Shown: in pieces, positions 16,951 to 25,634 of the stretch | Position numbering within the stretch: the first letter of the stretch is position 1 | Layout of the letters: each line of letters opens with the position of its first letter | Assembly (NCBI GenBank): GCA_963834135.1 | Contig: CAWIAN010000004.1 | Span: 124,001 to 188,000, forward strand | Length of the DNA stretch: 64,000 nt | Origin: Bog-257 sp963834135 | GTDB lineage: Bacteria > Acidobacteriota > Terriglobia > Terriglobales > Acidobacteriaceae | Reading direction: 5' to 3' | Program-made: the position numbers and the translations under genes | The notes under the pieces: model-generated | The model's database searches: none | The model's input: only the letters and a program-made list of their open reading frames with translations | Told to the model about the DNA's origin: nothing

Positions 16951-18201
16951 ATGGAGAAAGTTCTCGGCTTAGCCATGACGGGCGGCGGCGCCCGTGGGGC
17001 TTATCAGGCTGGTGTCCTTAAGCGACTCGGTGAGATCAAACGGGTCCAGAGCAGCGGTAATCCCTTTCCTATTATTGGCGGTGCTTCGGCGGGCGCGATT
17101 AACGGCTCAGCCCTGGCTATGGGAAGCGACGACTTCTCGCAGGCCACCGGTATCCTGGCAAATCTCTGGGCCAACCTGAAACCCTCAGACGTGTTCCGCT
17201 GCGACTTCGTTTCCCAAGCCCACAACTCCCTCGTCTGGATCCTCGACCTATCCTTCGGCGGCGCACTGGGCGGCGGCAATGCGCGGTCGCTGCTGGACGC
17301 TACTCCTTTGCGGCACTTCCTGAAGAAGCATCTCGACTGCTCGCGCATTCAGGACAACATCAAGCGCGGCAATCTATACGCGCTGGCGATTTCGGCAACG
17401 AACTACAACTCGGGCAAGAGCTATCTGTTTATTCAGGGACAGAAGGGTCACCCGATGTGGAACCGCAGCCGCCGGGTGACGCTTGCAACCAAGATCACAG
17501 TCGACCATGTCTGCGCTTCGGCGGCGATCCCGCTGGTTTTCCAGCCGGTGAAACTTGACACTGCCAAGGGCACGGCGTTCTTCGGTGACGGCTGTCTCCG
17601 ATTACAGCAACCGCTAAGCCCGATTATTCGTTTAGGAGCGGAAAAGATTTTCGCTATCGGCGTTCGCTGCGAGACTCGCGAGCATCAGGAGGAAGCGTCG
17701 GATCAGAAGGACCCGTCCCTGGCGCAGGTGATGGGAGTGCTCTTCAACGTCATGTTCCTCGACCATCTGGCGACCGACGTTGAGCACCTGGAACGCCTCA
17801 ACCAGCTAATGCGCAGTGGACATATCAAACAAACCGGGCTGGAAGGCTGCGAGGAAATGCGTCCTTTGACCGTGCTGCAGGTAACTCCTTCGTTGAATCT
17901 GACCGAGATTGCCGCCCAGCATCAGAAGGATATGCCGTACCTCATTCAATATTTTGTGAACAGCCTGGGACGCGATGCCGCGTCGTGTTCCGATCTGATG
18001 AGCTACCTGCTGTTCACGCCGAAATACACACGCGATCTTATCCAGTTGGGGTACCGCGACGCCTCCGAACGCATCGACGAGATCGAGGACTATTTATTCA
18101 GCAATGGAAACACCAATAAGACCGCGGGCTCGTCACGCAATGGCAAGTCGCGCGAAGCGGAGCTGGGTTCCCGGAGGAATGTCACAGCGCTGCGTTCATG
18201 A
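16951..18201 (+). CDS. Patatin-like phospholipase
   Basis: The 416-residue protein has the patatin motifs: oxyanion hole GGGARGAYQAGVLK (about residues 11-24), nucleophile GGASAGA (about 48-54) and FFGDGC for the DGA/DGG aspartate (about 210). It has no signal peptide. Patatins hydrolyse acyl esters of phospholipids, and some intracellular PHA depolymerases or granule-associated lipases belong here, so its place right after phaR suggests a storage-lipid role (inference). The ATG has GGGGAC upstream. The C-terminal 200 residues match the long bacterial patatins with a DUF3336-like arrangement only loosely. Confidence 0.88.
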   Translation: MEKVLGLAMTGGGARGAYQAGVLKRLGEIKRVQSSGNPFPIIGGASAGAINGSALAMGSDDFSQATGILANLWANLKPSDVFRCDFVSQAHNSLVWILDLSFGGALGGGNARSLLDATPLRHFLKKHLDCSRIQDNIKRGNLYALAISATNYNSGKSYLFIQGQKGHPMWNRSRRVTLATKITVDHVCASAAIPLVFQPVKLDTAKGTAFFGDGCLRLQQPLSPIIRLGAEKIFAIGVRCETREHQEEASDQKDPSLAQVMGVLFNVMFLDHLATDVEHLERLNQLMRSGHIKQTGLEGCEEMRPLTVLQVTPSLNLTEIAAQHQKDMPYLIQYFVNSLGRDAASCSDLMSYLLFTPKYTRDLIQLGYRDASERIDEIEDYLFSNGNTNKTAGSSRNGKSREAELGSRRNVTALRS

Positions 18202-18308
18202 TCACGCGGTCAATCGCGACCCGTTCCGAGACTGCGACTGCAAAAGCCCGCTAGCTGCCTTGACAATCCAACTCTCGCGGACGACGATGCGCTTAGGCAT
18301 GGTGCGCC

Positions 18309-19061
18309 ATGGTACAGACCGCCAATGTTGTGACCTTGAAGCCAAAGACCCTCCAGGCCTTTGAAGACTATATCCGCGATGCGGAAGAAGCGATGCAACC
18401 ATCGTTAAGCGGACGCGGCGCGTTTCTGTGGTCGGATCAGAACTCCAATCGCTCACAGCAGGTGAAGCAGGGGCAGATTGCCGCTCAGCTCTGGGCCGGC
18501 GATTGGCCGGTGAAAATTCCCAATGGCCTCATCCACGACTGGGTGGGCGCGGCATTCGTTGCCGGCGTGACCGTGGATCAGGTGCTGGCGCTGCTGCAGA
18601 ACTACGACAATCACAAAAACATCTACAAGCCCGAAGTGATGGACTCGAAGCTACTGAGCCACCAGGGCAACGACTTCAAAATTTTCCTCAGACTGTTGAA
18701 GAAGAAGATCATCACTGTCGTACTCGATACCGACCACGAGGTGCACTATTCGGCGGTCGATGATAAACGCTGGCTCTGTCGCTCCTACACTACCCGAATC
18801 GCTGAGGTCGAGGACGTGGGCACAGCAAAGGAGAGGGTACTGGAGCCCGATACCGGGTACGGTTTTCTATGGCGGTTGTATTCCTACTGGAGACTCGACG
18901 AGAAGAATGATGGAGTCACCATTGAGTGTCGCGCGATCTCGTTGACGCGCGACATACCGACCGGATTGGGTTGGATCATCGAACCGATTGTGCGCAACCT
19001 GCCACAGGAGTCACTGATTCACACTCTGGATGCGACGCGGCGGGCGTTGGTGGGGAACTAG
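18309..19061 (+). CDS. START/SRPBCC-like hypothetical protein
   Basis: The 250-residue protein looks like a SRPBCC fold: an N-terminal helix (LQAFEDYIRDAEEAMQ), GLIHDWVGAAFVAGVTVDQVLALLQNYDNHKNIY (the common start-domain helix, about 73-106), strands ending DTDHEVHYSAVDD and WRLYSYWRLDEKNDGVTIECRAIS, and a long C-terminal helix after GWIIEPIVRNLPQESL. Proteins of this type are often found beside lipid genes. It lies 107 bases after the patatin gene on the same strand and may be co-transcribed. It has no signal peptide. A lipid-binding role is inference. Confidence 0.75.
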   Translation: MVQTANVVTLKPKTLQAFEDYIRDAEEAMQPSLSGRGAFLWSDQNSNRSQQVKQGQIAAQLWAGDWPVKIPNGLIHDWVGAAFVAGVTVDQVLALLQNYDNHKNIYKPEVMDSKLLSHQGNDFKIFLRLLKKKIITVVLDTDHEVHYSAVDDKRWLCRSYTTRIAEVEDVGTAKERVLEPDTGYGFLWRLYSYWRLDEKNDGVTIECRAISLTRDIPTGLGWIIEPIVRNLPQESLIHTLDATRRALVGN

Positions 19062-19415
19062 AAATCTCGTCGCCAGCCTTCCAGCGCGAAAGCCTCGTGC
19101 CAGGGCACGGCTTTACAGGCTGCTGAAAACTTGGGTGTAGGGAGGGTTCGGGCAGTGCTGGCCTTCAGGCCAGCGTGCAAGCCGTCTCTTTATGATCCGG
19201 AACTTCACGGGTTGCTGAAGAAGTCTCGCAACGTCAGCTCTATGTCAGGGCACGGCTTCAGCCGCGCCGATAAGCCTTTATTGTTGACTTCCGCGAGGCG
19301 GACTTCAGTCCGACGAGCCATCCGTTTTCGGCTTTTTCAGCAGCCCTGTTCGGCCGACGACAAGTCTTTCGCGCCGTGTGAACAGCAGGCCCCTCCCCTT
19401 ATGTACGGGCCACGA
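19062..19415. repeat. CAGCAGCC-family repeat cluster between convergent genes
   Basis: The gap has no gene. It holds several blocks of the repeat seen at 9093: CAGGGCACGGCTTTACAGGC then TGCTGAAAAC (about 19096-19125), GGTTGCTGAAGAAGTCTCGC and CAGGGCACGGCTTCAG (about 19209-19262), and TTTTTCAGCAGCC (about 19334-19346). GCTGGCCTTCAGGCCAGC (about 19158-19175) is a strong hairpin. It separates convergent transcription units. Confidence 0.6.
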
Positions 19416-21086
19416 TTACGCCCCAACGGCGAGCACCTTCTCCGTATCCACAAGAGGCGCGATGCTTGATGCGGTTACCGACTTAGGCGTCGCGGCTTCC
19501 CGCGCGTATGTTTCAATTTTCGCAGCTGTTATTTTTCTCTCGCGCTTAGGCTTAGGCGCGATCGGAATCTTTCCATTCGGCCGCACGCGCTTCGTTGCTG
19601 CCGTGACCGGAATCTCCGCGCTGGGTCGCTTGCGACGCGGTCGCTCCGGCGCCTTGGCCTCCAGCTTCGTTTCGGGCCTGGAGTTTTTTCCCGTCTTGCA
19701 CAGCTCGGCAAAGCTGACCCTCACAAACTTCTCCAGGTTCTCCGGATCCGGCACTGCAGCCACGTCGCAAGTAAAACCGAAATACGCTGTGCCGTTATAG
19801 CTGAGGATCGCGCAGTTCACTCCCATCTCGCCGCCAATGGGAACATACGGATACCACGAGACCATCCTGCGTCCGAGCAGGTAAAGAGGCACCTGCGGTC
19901 CGGGTACGTTGGTGCAGATGATGTTGGCCAGGCTGAGCGGCAACTGACTGGCGACCGGACCGATTGCTGCCCAGATGGGAGTCGGGATGGTGGCGAACAA
20001 GCCACCGGCGAAACCGACGAACTCCGCAGCTCGCACGCGTTTCAGGAACTCCATACGCTCGCGCACGAACGTAAAGAGCTTTTGCGGATCGCGCACGTCG
20101 AGCGGAATCGTGACAGGCAGGAAATAAATCCGGTTGCCCAGTTCGCTGACACTGCCGTCGCCGCGAACGTTCACCGGAATCATGATGCGCACGGAACGCC
20201 CCTTGACCTTGACGCCACGCAACTCGGCGTAGCGCCGCAGCGCCGCTGCCATCACCGTCAGAATAATGTCGTTCACCGTTCCGCCGCGCTGTTGTCGTAG
20301 GACTTGGATCTCGGACATCGAGATTTCGGTCCAGCCAAATTTCTGCGGCCCATGACAAACAACGTTGAAGGGAAGTCTCTCGGCCGGGGCGGCCAGTTCG
20401 GGTACGGCGTCCATCAGGTTTGCCATTGGCTCGGAAGAGTTCGCGAACATCTGCTGCGCAATCGCCATCGCTTCGCCGTGCAGAGTGAGTGCACCTTTCA
20501 CGGCCGAGGAGTACGACTTCAACAGGTGGTCGAGAAACTGAGCACCGGCATCGCGAATCGGCGGCGCGCCGATAGGCTCCGGCTTCTTGCGCGGTGGTGG
20601 CAGCGGAACCGGGCTCTGGTCCATCAGCACATTCATGATGCCGACGCCGGCGATTCCGTCGGCCAAACAGTGATGGATGCGCGCGATCATGGCGGTGCGA
20701 TTGCCTTCCAGTCCGCGCACAATCGTCAGGTCCCACAGCGGCTTGCTGCGATCCAGATGCGTGCTGACGATCTGCGAGGTCAGCGCTTTCAGTTCACCCT
20801 CCGTACCTCGGCGCAGGGTTACCTGGCGGATGTGATCGCGAATGTCGAACTTGGGATCGAATTGCCAGGTCGGCAGACCAATGTTGAATGGCGGAAATAC
20901 AACGTGCTGCCGGTAACGCGGGATCAACGGCAATTTCGACTCGACCAACTCACGCACTTTCTGAGCGGTGATGGAGCCCTCGAAAACGCTGACACATGCG
21001 ATGCTGAGCGGCTGACCGGGGCGCTCGATGTAGAGGAACAGCGCATCTCCCCAGGAAAAAGAGTTATTGAGTTGGGAATCCGCCAT
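19416..21086 (-). CDS. Wax ester synthase/diacylglycerol acyltransferase (WS/DGAT)
   Basis: The 556-residue enzyme matches bacterial WS/DGAT: an N-terminal NNSFSWGDALFLYIE block, the catalytic HHxxxDG as HHCLADG (about residue 133), VNDIILTVMAAALRRY, and NVPGPQVPLYLLGRR near 410. It transfers acyl groups from acyl-CoA to fatty alcohols or diacylglycerol at the membrane, making neutral lipid. The start at 21086 is fixed by GGAG with normal spacing. About 90 extra C-terminal residues, rich in Lys/Arg/Pro/Ala (RPRRKRPSAEI, KRERKITAAK), are unusual for the family. It is divergent from the GMC oxidoreductase gene. Confidence 0.93.
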   Translation of the reverse strand: MADSQLNNSFSWGDALFLYIERPGQPLSIACVSVFEGSITAQKVRELVESKLPLIPRYRQHVVFPPFNIGLPTWQFDPKFDIRDHIRQVTLRRGTEGELKALTSQIVSTHLDRSKPLWDLTIVRGLEGNRTAMIARIHHCLADGIAGVGIMNVLMDQSPVPLPPPRKKPEPIGAPPIRDAGAQFLDHLLKSYSSAVKGALTLHGEAMAIAQQMFANSSEPMANLMDAVPELAAPAERLPFNVVCHGPQKFGWTEISMSEIQVLRQQRGGTVNDIILTVMAAALRRYAELRGVKVKGRSVRIMIPVNVRGDGSVSELGNRIYFLPVTIPLDVRDPQKLFTFVRERMEFLKRVRAAEFVGFAGGLFATIPTPIWAAIGPVASQLPLSLANIICTNVPGPQVPLYLLGRRMVSWYPYVPIGGEMGVNCAILSYNGTAYFGFTCDVAAVPDPENLEKFVRVSFAELCKTGKNSRPETKLEAKAPERPRRKRPSAEIPVTAATKRVRPNGKIPIAPKPKRERKITAAKIETYAREAATPKSVTASSIAPLVDTEKVLAVGA

Positions 21087-21292
21087 GACAATCTCCGTGC
21101 AGAACCTGATCGGTGAGTGGAACCGATTGCGTCTCATGATGGCTGGTTTGTGACCACCAGTGCAGTGACGAACGACCATTTTGGGAGTGATTCCTGTTTC
21201 GGGAAGCAAAGTGAACTTCGTCGCTCTGTCCTCGTCGGCTCGCTTGTTTTGTGAGAACGTGGAATCGACGCAGCCGGGTAGGGAGAAGAGCC

Positions 21293-22951
21293 ATGGGAGA
21301 GAACGCTCGCCAGTTCGATTTCGATTACATCGTCATTGGCTCTGGTTTTGGCGGCAGCGTCAGCGCCTTGCGGTTGAGCGAGAAAGGCTACCGCGTCGCG
21401 GTGATGGAGATGGGACGCCGCTGGACGCCGGAGAACCTGCCCAAAACAAGCTGGTCGCTGAATCGCTGGTTCTGGCGGCCCAGCCTGGCGCTACGCGGCT
21501 TCTTCAGCATGCGCTATTTCCGGCATGTGACGATCCTGCACGGCTGCGCGGTGGGCGGCGGCTCCATCACGTACGCCTGCACCATGCTTCGGCCTCCGGA
21601 CAAAGTTTGGGACAACGGATCGTGGAAAGGTTTGGCGGACTGGAAGCGGGAGATGCCGCAACACTACGACACGGCATCGCGCATGCTGGGCGTGGCGGAG
21701 AACCGCATCCTGGGTCCGTCCGACAAGCTGTTGCAGCGGGTCTCCGATGATCTTGGAATTGGGAACACTTTTTATCGCACGAGTGTTGCGATCTTCCAAT
21801 CGCCGGAAGGAGTGCCCGCCGGCACGACAGTTCCGGACCCGTATTTCGGCGGCGAAGGTCCCGAGCGTACCACCTGCAAAGGCTGCGGCGGCTGCATGAT
21901 GGGTTGCCGTCACGGCGCCAAGAACACGCTGGACCTGAATTACCTGTATCTCGCCGAGAAGCTTGGGGCGAAAGTCTTCGCGGAAACCAGGGTGATCGAT
22001 GTGTGTCCAATCGACGGCTTCGCCGGCTGCAGCGGGGGCTATGAAGTTCGCACGGTGGATTCGCTCGCCCGATTCAATCGTAATGCTCGACGCTTCACCT
22101 GCCGCGGCGTGGTGTTCTCAGCTTCATCGCTGGGAACGATGGAATTGCTATTTAGCCTGAAGGACCGAGGGTCGCTTCCCGCCATCAGCGAGCAACTCGG
22201 GCGGTATGTTCGCACGAACTCTGAGTCGCTTATCGGCGTGCGCGTGCCACGCTCGCCGGACGATCTCTCGAAAGGTGTTGCGATCGGCTCCGGTGTGTAC
22301 ATCGACGAACACACGCACATTGAAGCAGTGCGCTATCCCGATAAGTCGGACACGATGGGCATGCTGGCGACGATGCTGACCGGCGGCCGCCCAGGGCTGG
22401 GGCGGGTGGCACTCTGGCTAAAGAACGTTGTGGTTTCGCTGATCCGTCATCCTCTCCGCACCGTGCGGATTCTGCAACCGGTGAAGTGGGCGCGCGAGTC
22501 AGTGATCCTGCTCTGTATGCAGGCGTTGGAAGGCCACATCGACATGAAGTGGGAGCGGCACATCTATTGGCCGTTCCGCAAATTCCTGGTGAGTCGTGGT
22601 CAGAGGGTGCCGACCTTCATTCCCGCAGCCAATGAGTTCGCCGAGAAATTTGCGCGGATGGCTGGCGGCACTGCCATGAGCATGCTGCCGGAGATTCTCT
22701 TCGATGTTCCAGGCACAGCGCATTGCTTGGGCGGATGTGTAATTGCTGGCTCGCGCGATCAGGGAGTGATCGACTATCGCAATCGCGTCTTCGGCTACAA
22801 GAATATGTACGTGTGTGACGGTTCTGTTGTAGCCGCAAACCTCGGGGTCAATCCCAGCCTGACCATCACGGCCCTGGCAGAGCGTGCGATGAGCTACATT
22901 CCGCTGGCCTCAGACACGCAGTGGGATGACGCGGCAGAGGTTGCGCGGTAA
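21293..22951 (+). CDS. GMC-family FAD oxidoreductase (cholesterol-oxidase-like)
   Basis: The 552-residue flavoenzyme begins with the FAD-binding Rossmann motif YIVIGSGFGGSVSALRL (about 12-28) and continues with GGGSITYACTMLRPP. A four-cysteine cluster CKGCGGCMMGC (about 198-208) and the GMC C-terminal block PGTAHCLGGCVIAG...LGVNPSLTITALAER follow. GMC enzymes oxidise alcohols or sterols; the cysteine-rich insertion is characteristic of the long bacterial cholesterol-oxidase-like subgroup. The ATG is preceded by GGGAGAAG. Its divergent pairing with WS/DGAT suggests a link to fatty alcohol or lipid metabolism (inference). Confidence 0.9.
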   Translation: MGENARQFDFDYIVIGSGFGGSVSALRLSEKGYRVAVMEMGRRWTPENLPKTSWSLNRWFWRPSLALRGFFSMRYFRHVTILHGCAVGGGSITYACTMLRPPDKVWDNGSWKGLADWKREMPQHYDTASRMLGVAENRILGPSDKLLQRVSDDLGIGNTFYRTSVAIFQSPEGVPAGTTVPDPYFGGEGPERTTCKGCGGCMMGCRHGAKNTLDLNYLYLAEKLGAKVFAETRVIDVCPIDGFAGCSGGYEVRTVDSLARFNRNARRFTCRGVVFSASSLGTMELLFSLKDRGSLPAISEQLGRYVRTNSESLIGVRVPRSPDDLSKGVAIGSGVYIDEHTHIEAVRYPDKSDTMGMLATMLTGGRPGLGRVALWLKNVVVSLIRHPLRTVRILQPVKWARESVILLCMQALEGHIDMKWERHIYWPFRKFLVSRGQRVPTFIPAANEFAEKFARMAGGTAMSMLPEILFDVPGTAHCLGGCVIAGSRDQGVIDYRNRVFGYKNMYVCDGSVVAANLGVNPSLTITALAERAMSYIPLASDTQWDDAAEVAR

Positions 22952-23209
22952 ACCTCTGCTCCGGGTTGTCATCCCGACAAGAGCGGAGGGACCTGCTTTA
23001 TCCCGCAGCGGAAGAAAAGACCGTCGTCGGTTGAAGCCGACTGTGCACCGTGAAACAAACGGCTTAGACGCTGGCTGAAGGCCAGCACTACCCAACCTAC
23101 GCTGCGAATCGAGCTTTCAGCTGCGAACGCGTCCTACCCCTGTAAAGTCGTCTGACGTGACTCCGAGTCCACCGCCGTATTAACCTTCCAAAGCACAAGT
23201 GGAGGCGTA
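22952..23209. other. Intergenic region with short hairpins
   Basis: No gene. It holds a GTTGTCATCCCGACAAGAGC block related to the TCATCCTGAGC dispersed family (about 22967-22986), a GTCGGTTGAAGCCGAC hairpin (about 23026-23041), and GCTGGCTGAAGGCCAGC (about 23070-23086), close to the hairpin at 19158. A GGAGG site lies just before ATG 23210. Confidence 0.45.
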
Positions 23210-24583
23210 ATGAACAAGAGCTACGACGCTATCATTATCGGTACCGGGCAGGCCGGTCCTTTTCTCGCCATCAAGATGGCCGAAGCTGGTCGCAAAGTTG
23301 CAATCATCGAGCGGCACCTGTTCGGTGGCACTTGCGTCAACACCGGCTGCATCCCCACAAAGACTTTGGTTGCGAGCGCGCGCACGGCCTACGTGGCGCG
23401 GCGCGCAGCGGAATTCGGCGTCAACACCGGTGCGGTTTCCGTTGACATGAAGAAGGTCAAGGCGCGCAAGGACGAGATTCAGCGACCGTCGCAGGAGGGC
23501 GCGGAGAGTCGTCTGCGCGCGGAGGCGAACATCGACGTCTACAAGGGGCAGGCGCGCTTCGAGTCGTCGCATCAGGTTGCGGTTGGCGATGACCTCCTGA
23601 GCTCCGAGCAGATCTTCATCAATGTCGGCGGTCGTGCCGTCGAGCCTCCGATGCCGGGTCTCGATCAAATCACGTACTACAACAACTCTTCTATGATGGA
23701 GGTCGATTTTTTGCCCGAGCATCTGATCGTCGTCGGCGGCAGCTACATCGGGCTGGAGTTCGGTCAGATGTATCGGCGCTTCGGCAGCAAGGTGACGATC
23801 CTGCAGCGTGATGCGCGACTGGTTCCGAGGGAAGATGAAGATGTGTCCGCCGCGATTCGCGGCATCGTCGAGAAAGAAGGAATTACCGTCAGGACCAACG
23901 CGGCTTGTATCAGTTTCGAAAAGCGCGGTGACCGGATTCTTGCGGGAGTGGATTGTACGGCAGATCCCAAGCCGACGGAAGGCACTCACGTTTTGCTGGC
24001 CGTCGGACGCAGGCCTAACACCGACGATCTCGGACTGGATAAAGCCGGAATCGCGCATGATGAAAAGGGATACATCAAGGTCGATGACGAACTGAAGACG
24101 AACGTGCCCGGCGTTTGGGCGCTTGGCGATTGCAACGGGCACGGCGGGTTCACGCACACCGCATACAACGACTATGAGATTGTTGCGGCGAATCTGTTCG
24201 ACAACGATCCGCGACGGCTGAGTGATCGCATTCCCGCGTACAACCTGTACATTGATCCGCCGCTGGGGCGCGTCGGTATGACCGAGACTCAGGTGCGCGC
24301 GTCAGGTCGCAAAGCGCTAATCGGGACATATCCTATGACTAGTGTTGGCCGCGCCAAGGAAAAGAGCGAGACCGATGGCTTCATGAAAGTATTAATCGAC
24401 GCGGAGACCAAGCGAATCCTCGGCGCCTCGATTCTAGGCACGGGCGGCGACGAGGTGATTCATTCGATCCTTGATGTCATGTACGCCAAGGCTCCCTACA
24501 CGGTGATCTCGCGAGCGATGCACATTCATCCCACGGTTTCAGAGTTGATTCCGACCATGCTGCAGGATTTGAAGCCGATGTGA
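23210..24583 (+). CDS. Pyridine nucleotide-disulfide oxidoreductase (mercuric reductase/LPD-like)
   Basis: The 457-residue flavoprotein has the FAD motif IIGTGQAGPFLAIKMA, the redox-active GGTCVNTGCIPTKT (about residues 40-53), the NAD(P) motif VVGGSYIGLEFGQ (about 176-188), NVPGVWALGDCNG (FAD 2, about 297-309) and the dimerisation domain ending AMHIHPTVSELIPTML. The C-terminal His-x-His-x-T-x-x-E catalytic base is present. It lacks the Cys-Cys tail and the N-terminal HMA domain of true MerA, so it is a MerA-like or dihydrolipoamide-dehydrogenase-like enzyme of unassigned substrate. It is not next to 2-oxoacid dehydrogenase genes. Confidence 0.9.
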   Translation: MNKSYDAIIIGTGQAGPFLAIKMAEAGRKVAIIERHLFGGTCVNTGCIPTKTLVASARTAYVARRAAEFGVNTGAVSVDMKKVKARKDEIQRPSQEGAESRLRAEANIDVYKGQARFESSHQVAVGDDLLSSEQIFINVGGRAVEPPMPGLDQITYYNNSSMMEVDFLPEHLIVVGGSYIGLEFGQMYRRFGSKVTILQRDARLVPREDEDVSAAIRGIVEKEGITVRTNAACISFEKRGDRILAGVDCTADPKPTEGTHVLLAVGRRPNTDDLGLDKAGIAHDEKGYIKVDDELKTNVPGVWALGDCNGHGGFTHTAYNDYEIVAANLFDNDPRRLSDRIPAYNLYIDPPLGRVGMTETQVRASGRKALIGTYPMTSVGRAKEKSETDGFMKVLIDAETKRILGASILGTGGDEVIHSILDVMYAKAPYTVISRAMHIHPTVSELIPTMLQDLKPM

Positions 24584-24704
24584 AGCGGCGGTCCGAGGGT
24601 AGCCTAACGGGCTCCGGTCGGGATGACCACCAGAGAAGATGCCAGCTGCACGCCTGAAGAAATGCTCCACCCACAATCCTCGCCGTCCCATTTATCATCG
24701 TTGC

Positions 24705-25634
24705 GTGTCCATCGCTATTCAATGTCGTGCTCTGCGCAAGACCTATGACGACAAGGTCGAAGCCGTCCGTGGTTTGGATCTGACCATCGAGACCGGCGAG
24801 TGTTTTGGTCTGCTCGGTCCGAATGGCGCCGGCAAAACTACGACTATCGAGATTCTTGAAGGCCTGCTCGAGCCGACGTCGGGCGAGGTCGAGATTCTGG
24901 GCCGCACCTGGCAGGCGCACCAGCGCGAGTTGCGCGAAGACATTGGCATCTCGCTACAGGAGACGCGGCTCTCGGAAAAACTTACGGTGCGCGAGACGCT
25001 TCAGCTCTTCAGCAGCTTCTACAAACATCCCGTGCCGGTCGAAGCTGTGCTCGACGAGCTGTCGCTGCAAGAGAAAGCTGACAGCTGGGTGGGCAAGCTC
25101 TCCGGAGGGCAGAAGCAGCGCTTGGCGGTAGCGACCGCGCTGATCGCCAATCCTAAAGTTCTCTTTCTCGACGAGCCCACCACTGGTCTTGATCCGCAAA
25201 GCCGCCGGCAATTGTGGGACATCGTCCGTCAGTTTCAACAGCGCGACGGCACCGTGCTGCTGACCACTCACTACATGGACGAGGCCGAGCGACTGTGCGA
25301 TCGCCTGGCGATCATCGATCACGGACAGATTATTGCCGCAGGCACACCGGCGGAGCTGATCGAGCGTCTCACGGGACATCACGTGGTGGAGTTCGCCGTC
25401 TCCGGTGGCACTGCGGACAACGGCCATGTGTGGAATGCGCTTCCTGGCGTGCAATCGGTTCGCACCGAGGACGGATTGTTCTCGCTGCAGGTGAACGAGC
25501 CGCATGAAACCATTCCGGCGCTGCTTGCCGAGGTACAGAAGCAGCGCGCGCAACTTATCCACCTCACTACACGGCAGGCAAGTCTGGAGGATGTCTTCGT
25601 GCAACTCACGGGCCGGCATCTGCGGGAGGATTGA
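24705..25634 (+). CDS. ABC-2 type exporter, ATP-binding protein
   Basis: The 309-residue protein is a DrrA/CcmA-type ATPase: Walker A GPNGAGKTTTIEIL, Q-loop SLQETRLSEKL, signature LSGGQKQRLAVA, Walker B VLFLDEPTTGLD, H-loop LLTTHYMDEAE. The roughly 80-residue C-terminal extension ends LEDVFVQLTGRHLRED, as usual in this group. The GTG start at 24705 fits the domain boundary, and the frame extends back to 24639 without homology. The stop overlaps the permease ATG (TGATG), so the two are one operon. The cargo is unknown. Confidence 0.92.
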   Translation: MSIAIQCRALRKTYDDKVEAVRGLDLTIETGECFGLLGPNGAGKTTTIEILEGLLEPTSGEVEILGRTWQAHQRELREDIGISLQETRLSEKLTVRETLQLFSSFYKHPVPVEAVLDELSLQEKADSWVGKLSGGQKQRLAVATALIANPKVLFLDEPTTGLDPQSRRQLWDIVRQFQQRDGTVLLTTHYMDEAERLCDRLAIIDHGQIIAAGTPAELIERLTGHHVVEFAVSGGTADNGHVWNALPGVQSVRTEDGLFSLQVNEPHETIPALLAEVQKQRAQLIHLTTRQASLEDVFVQLTGRHLRED

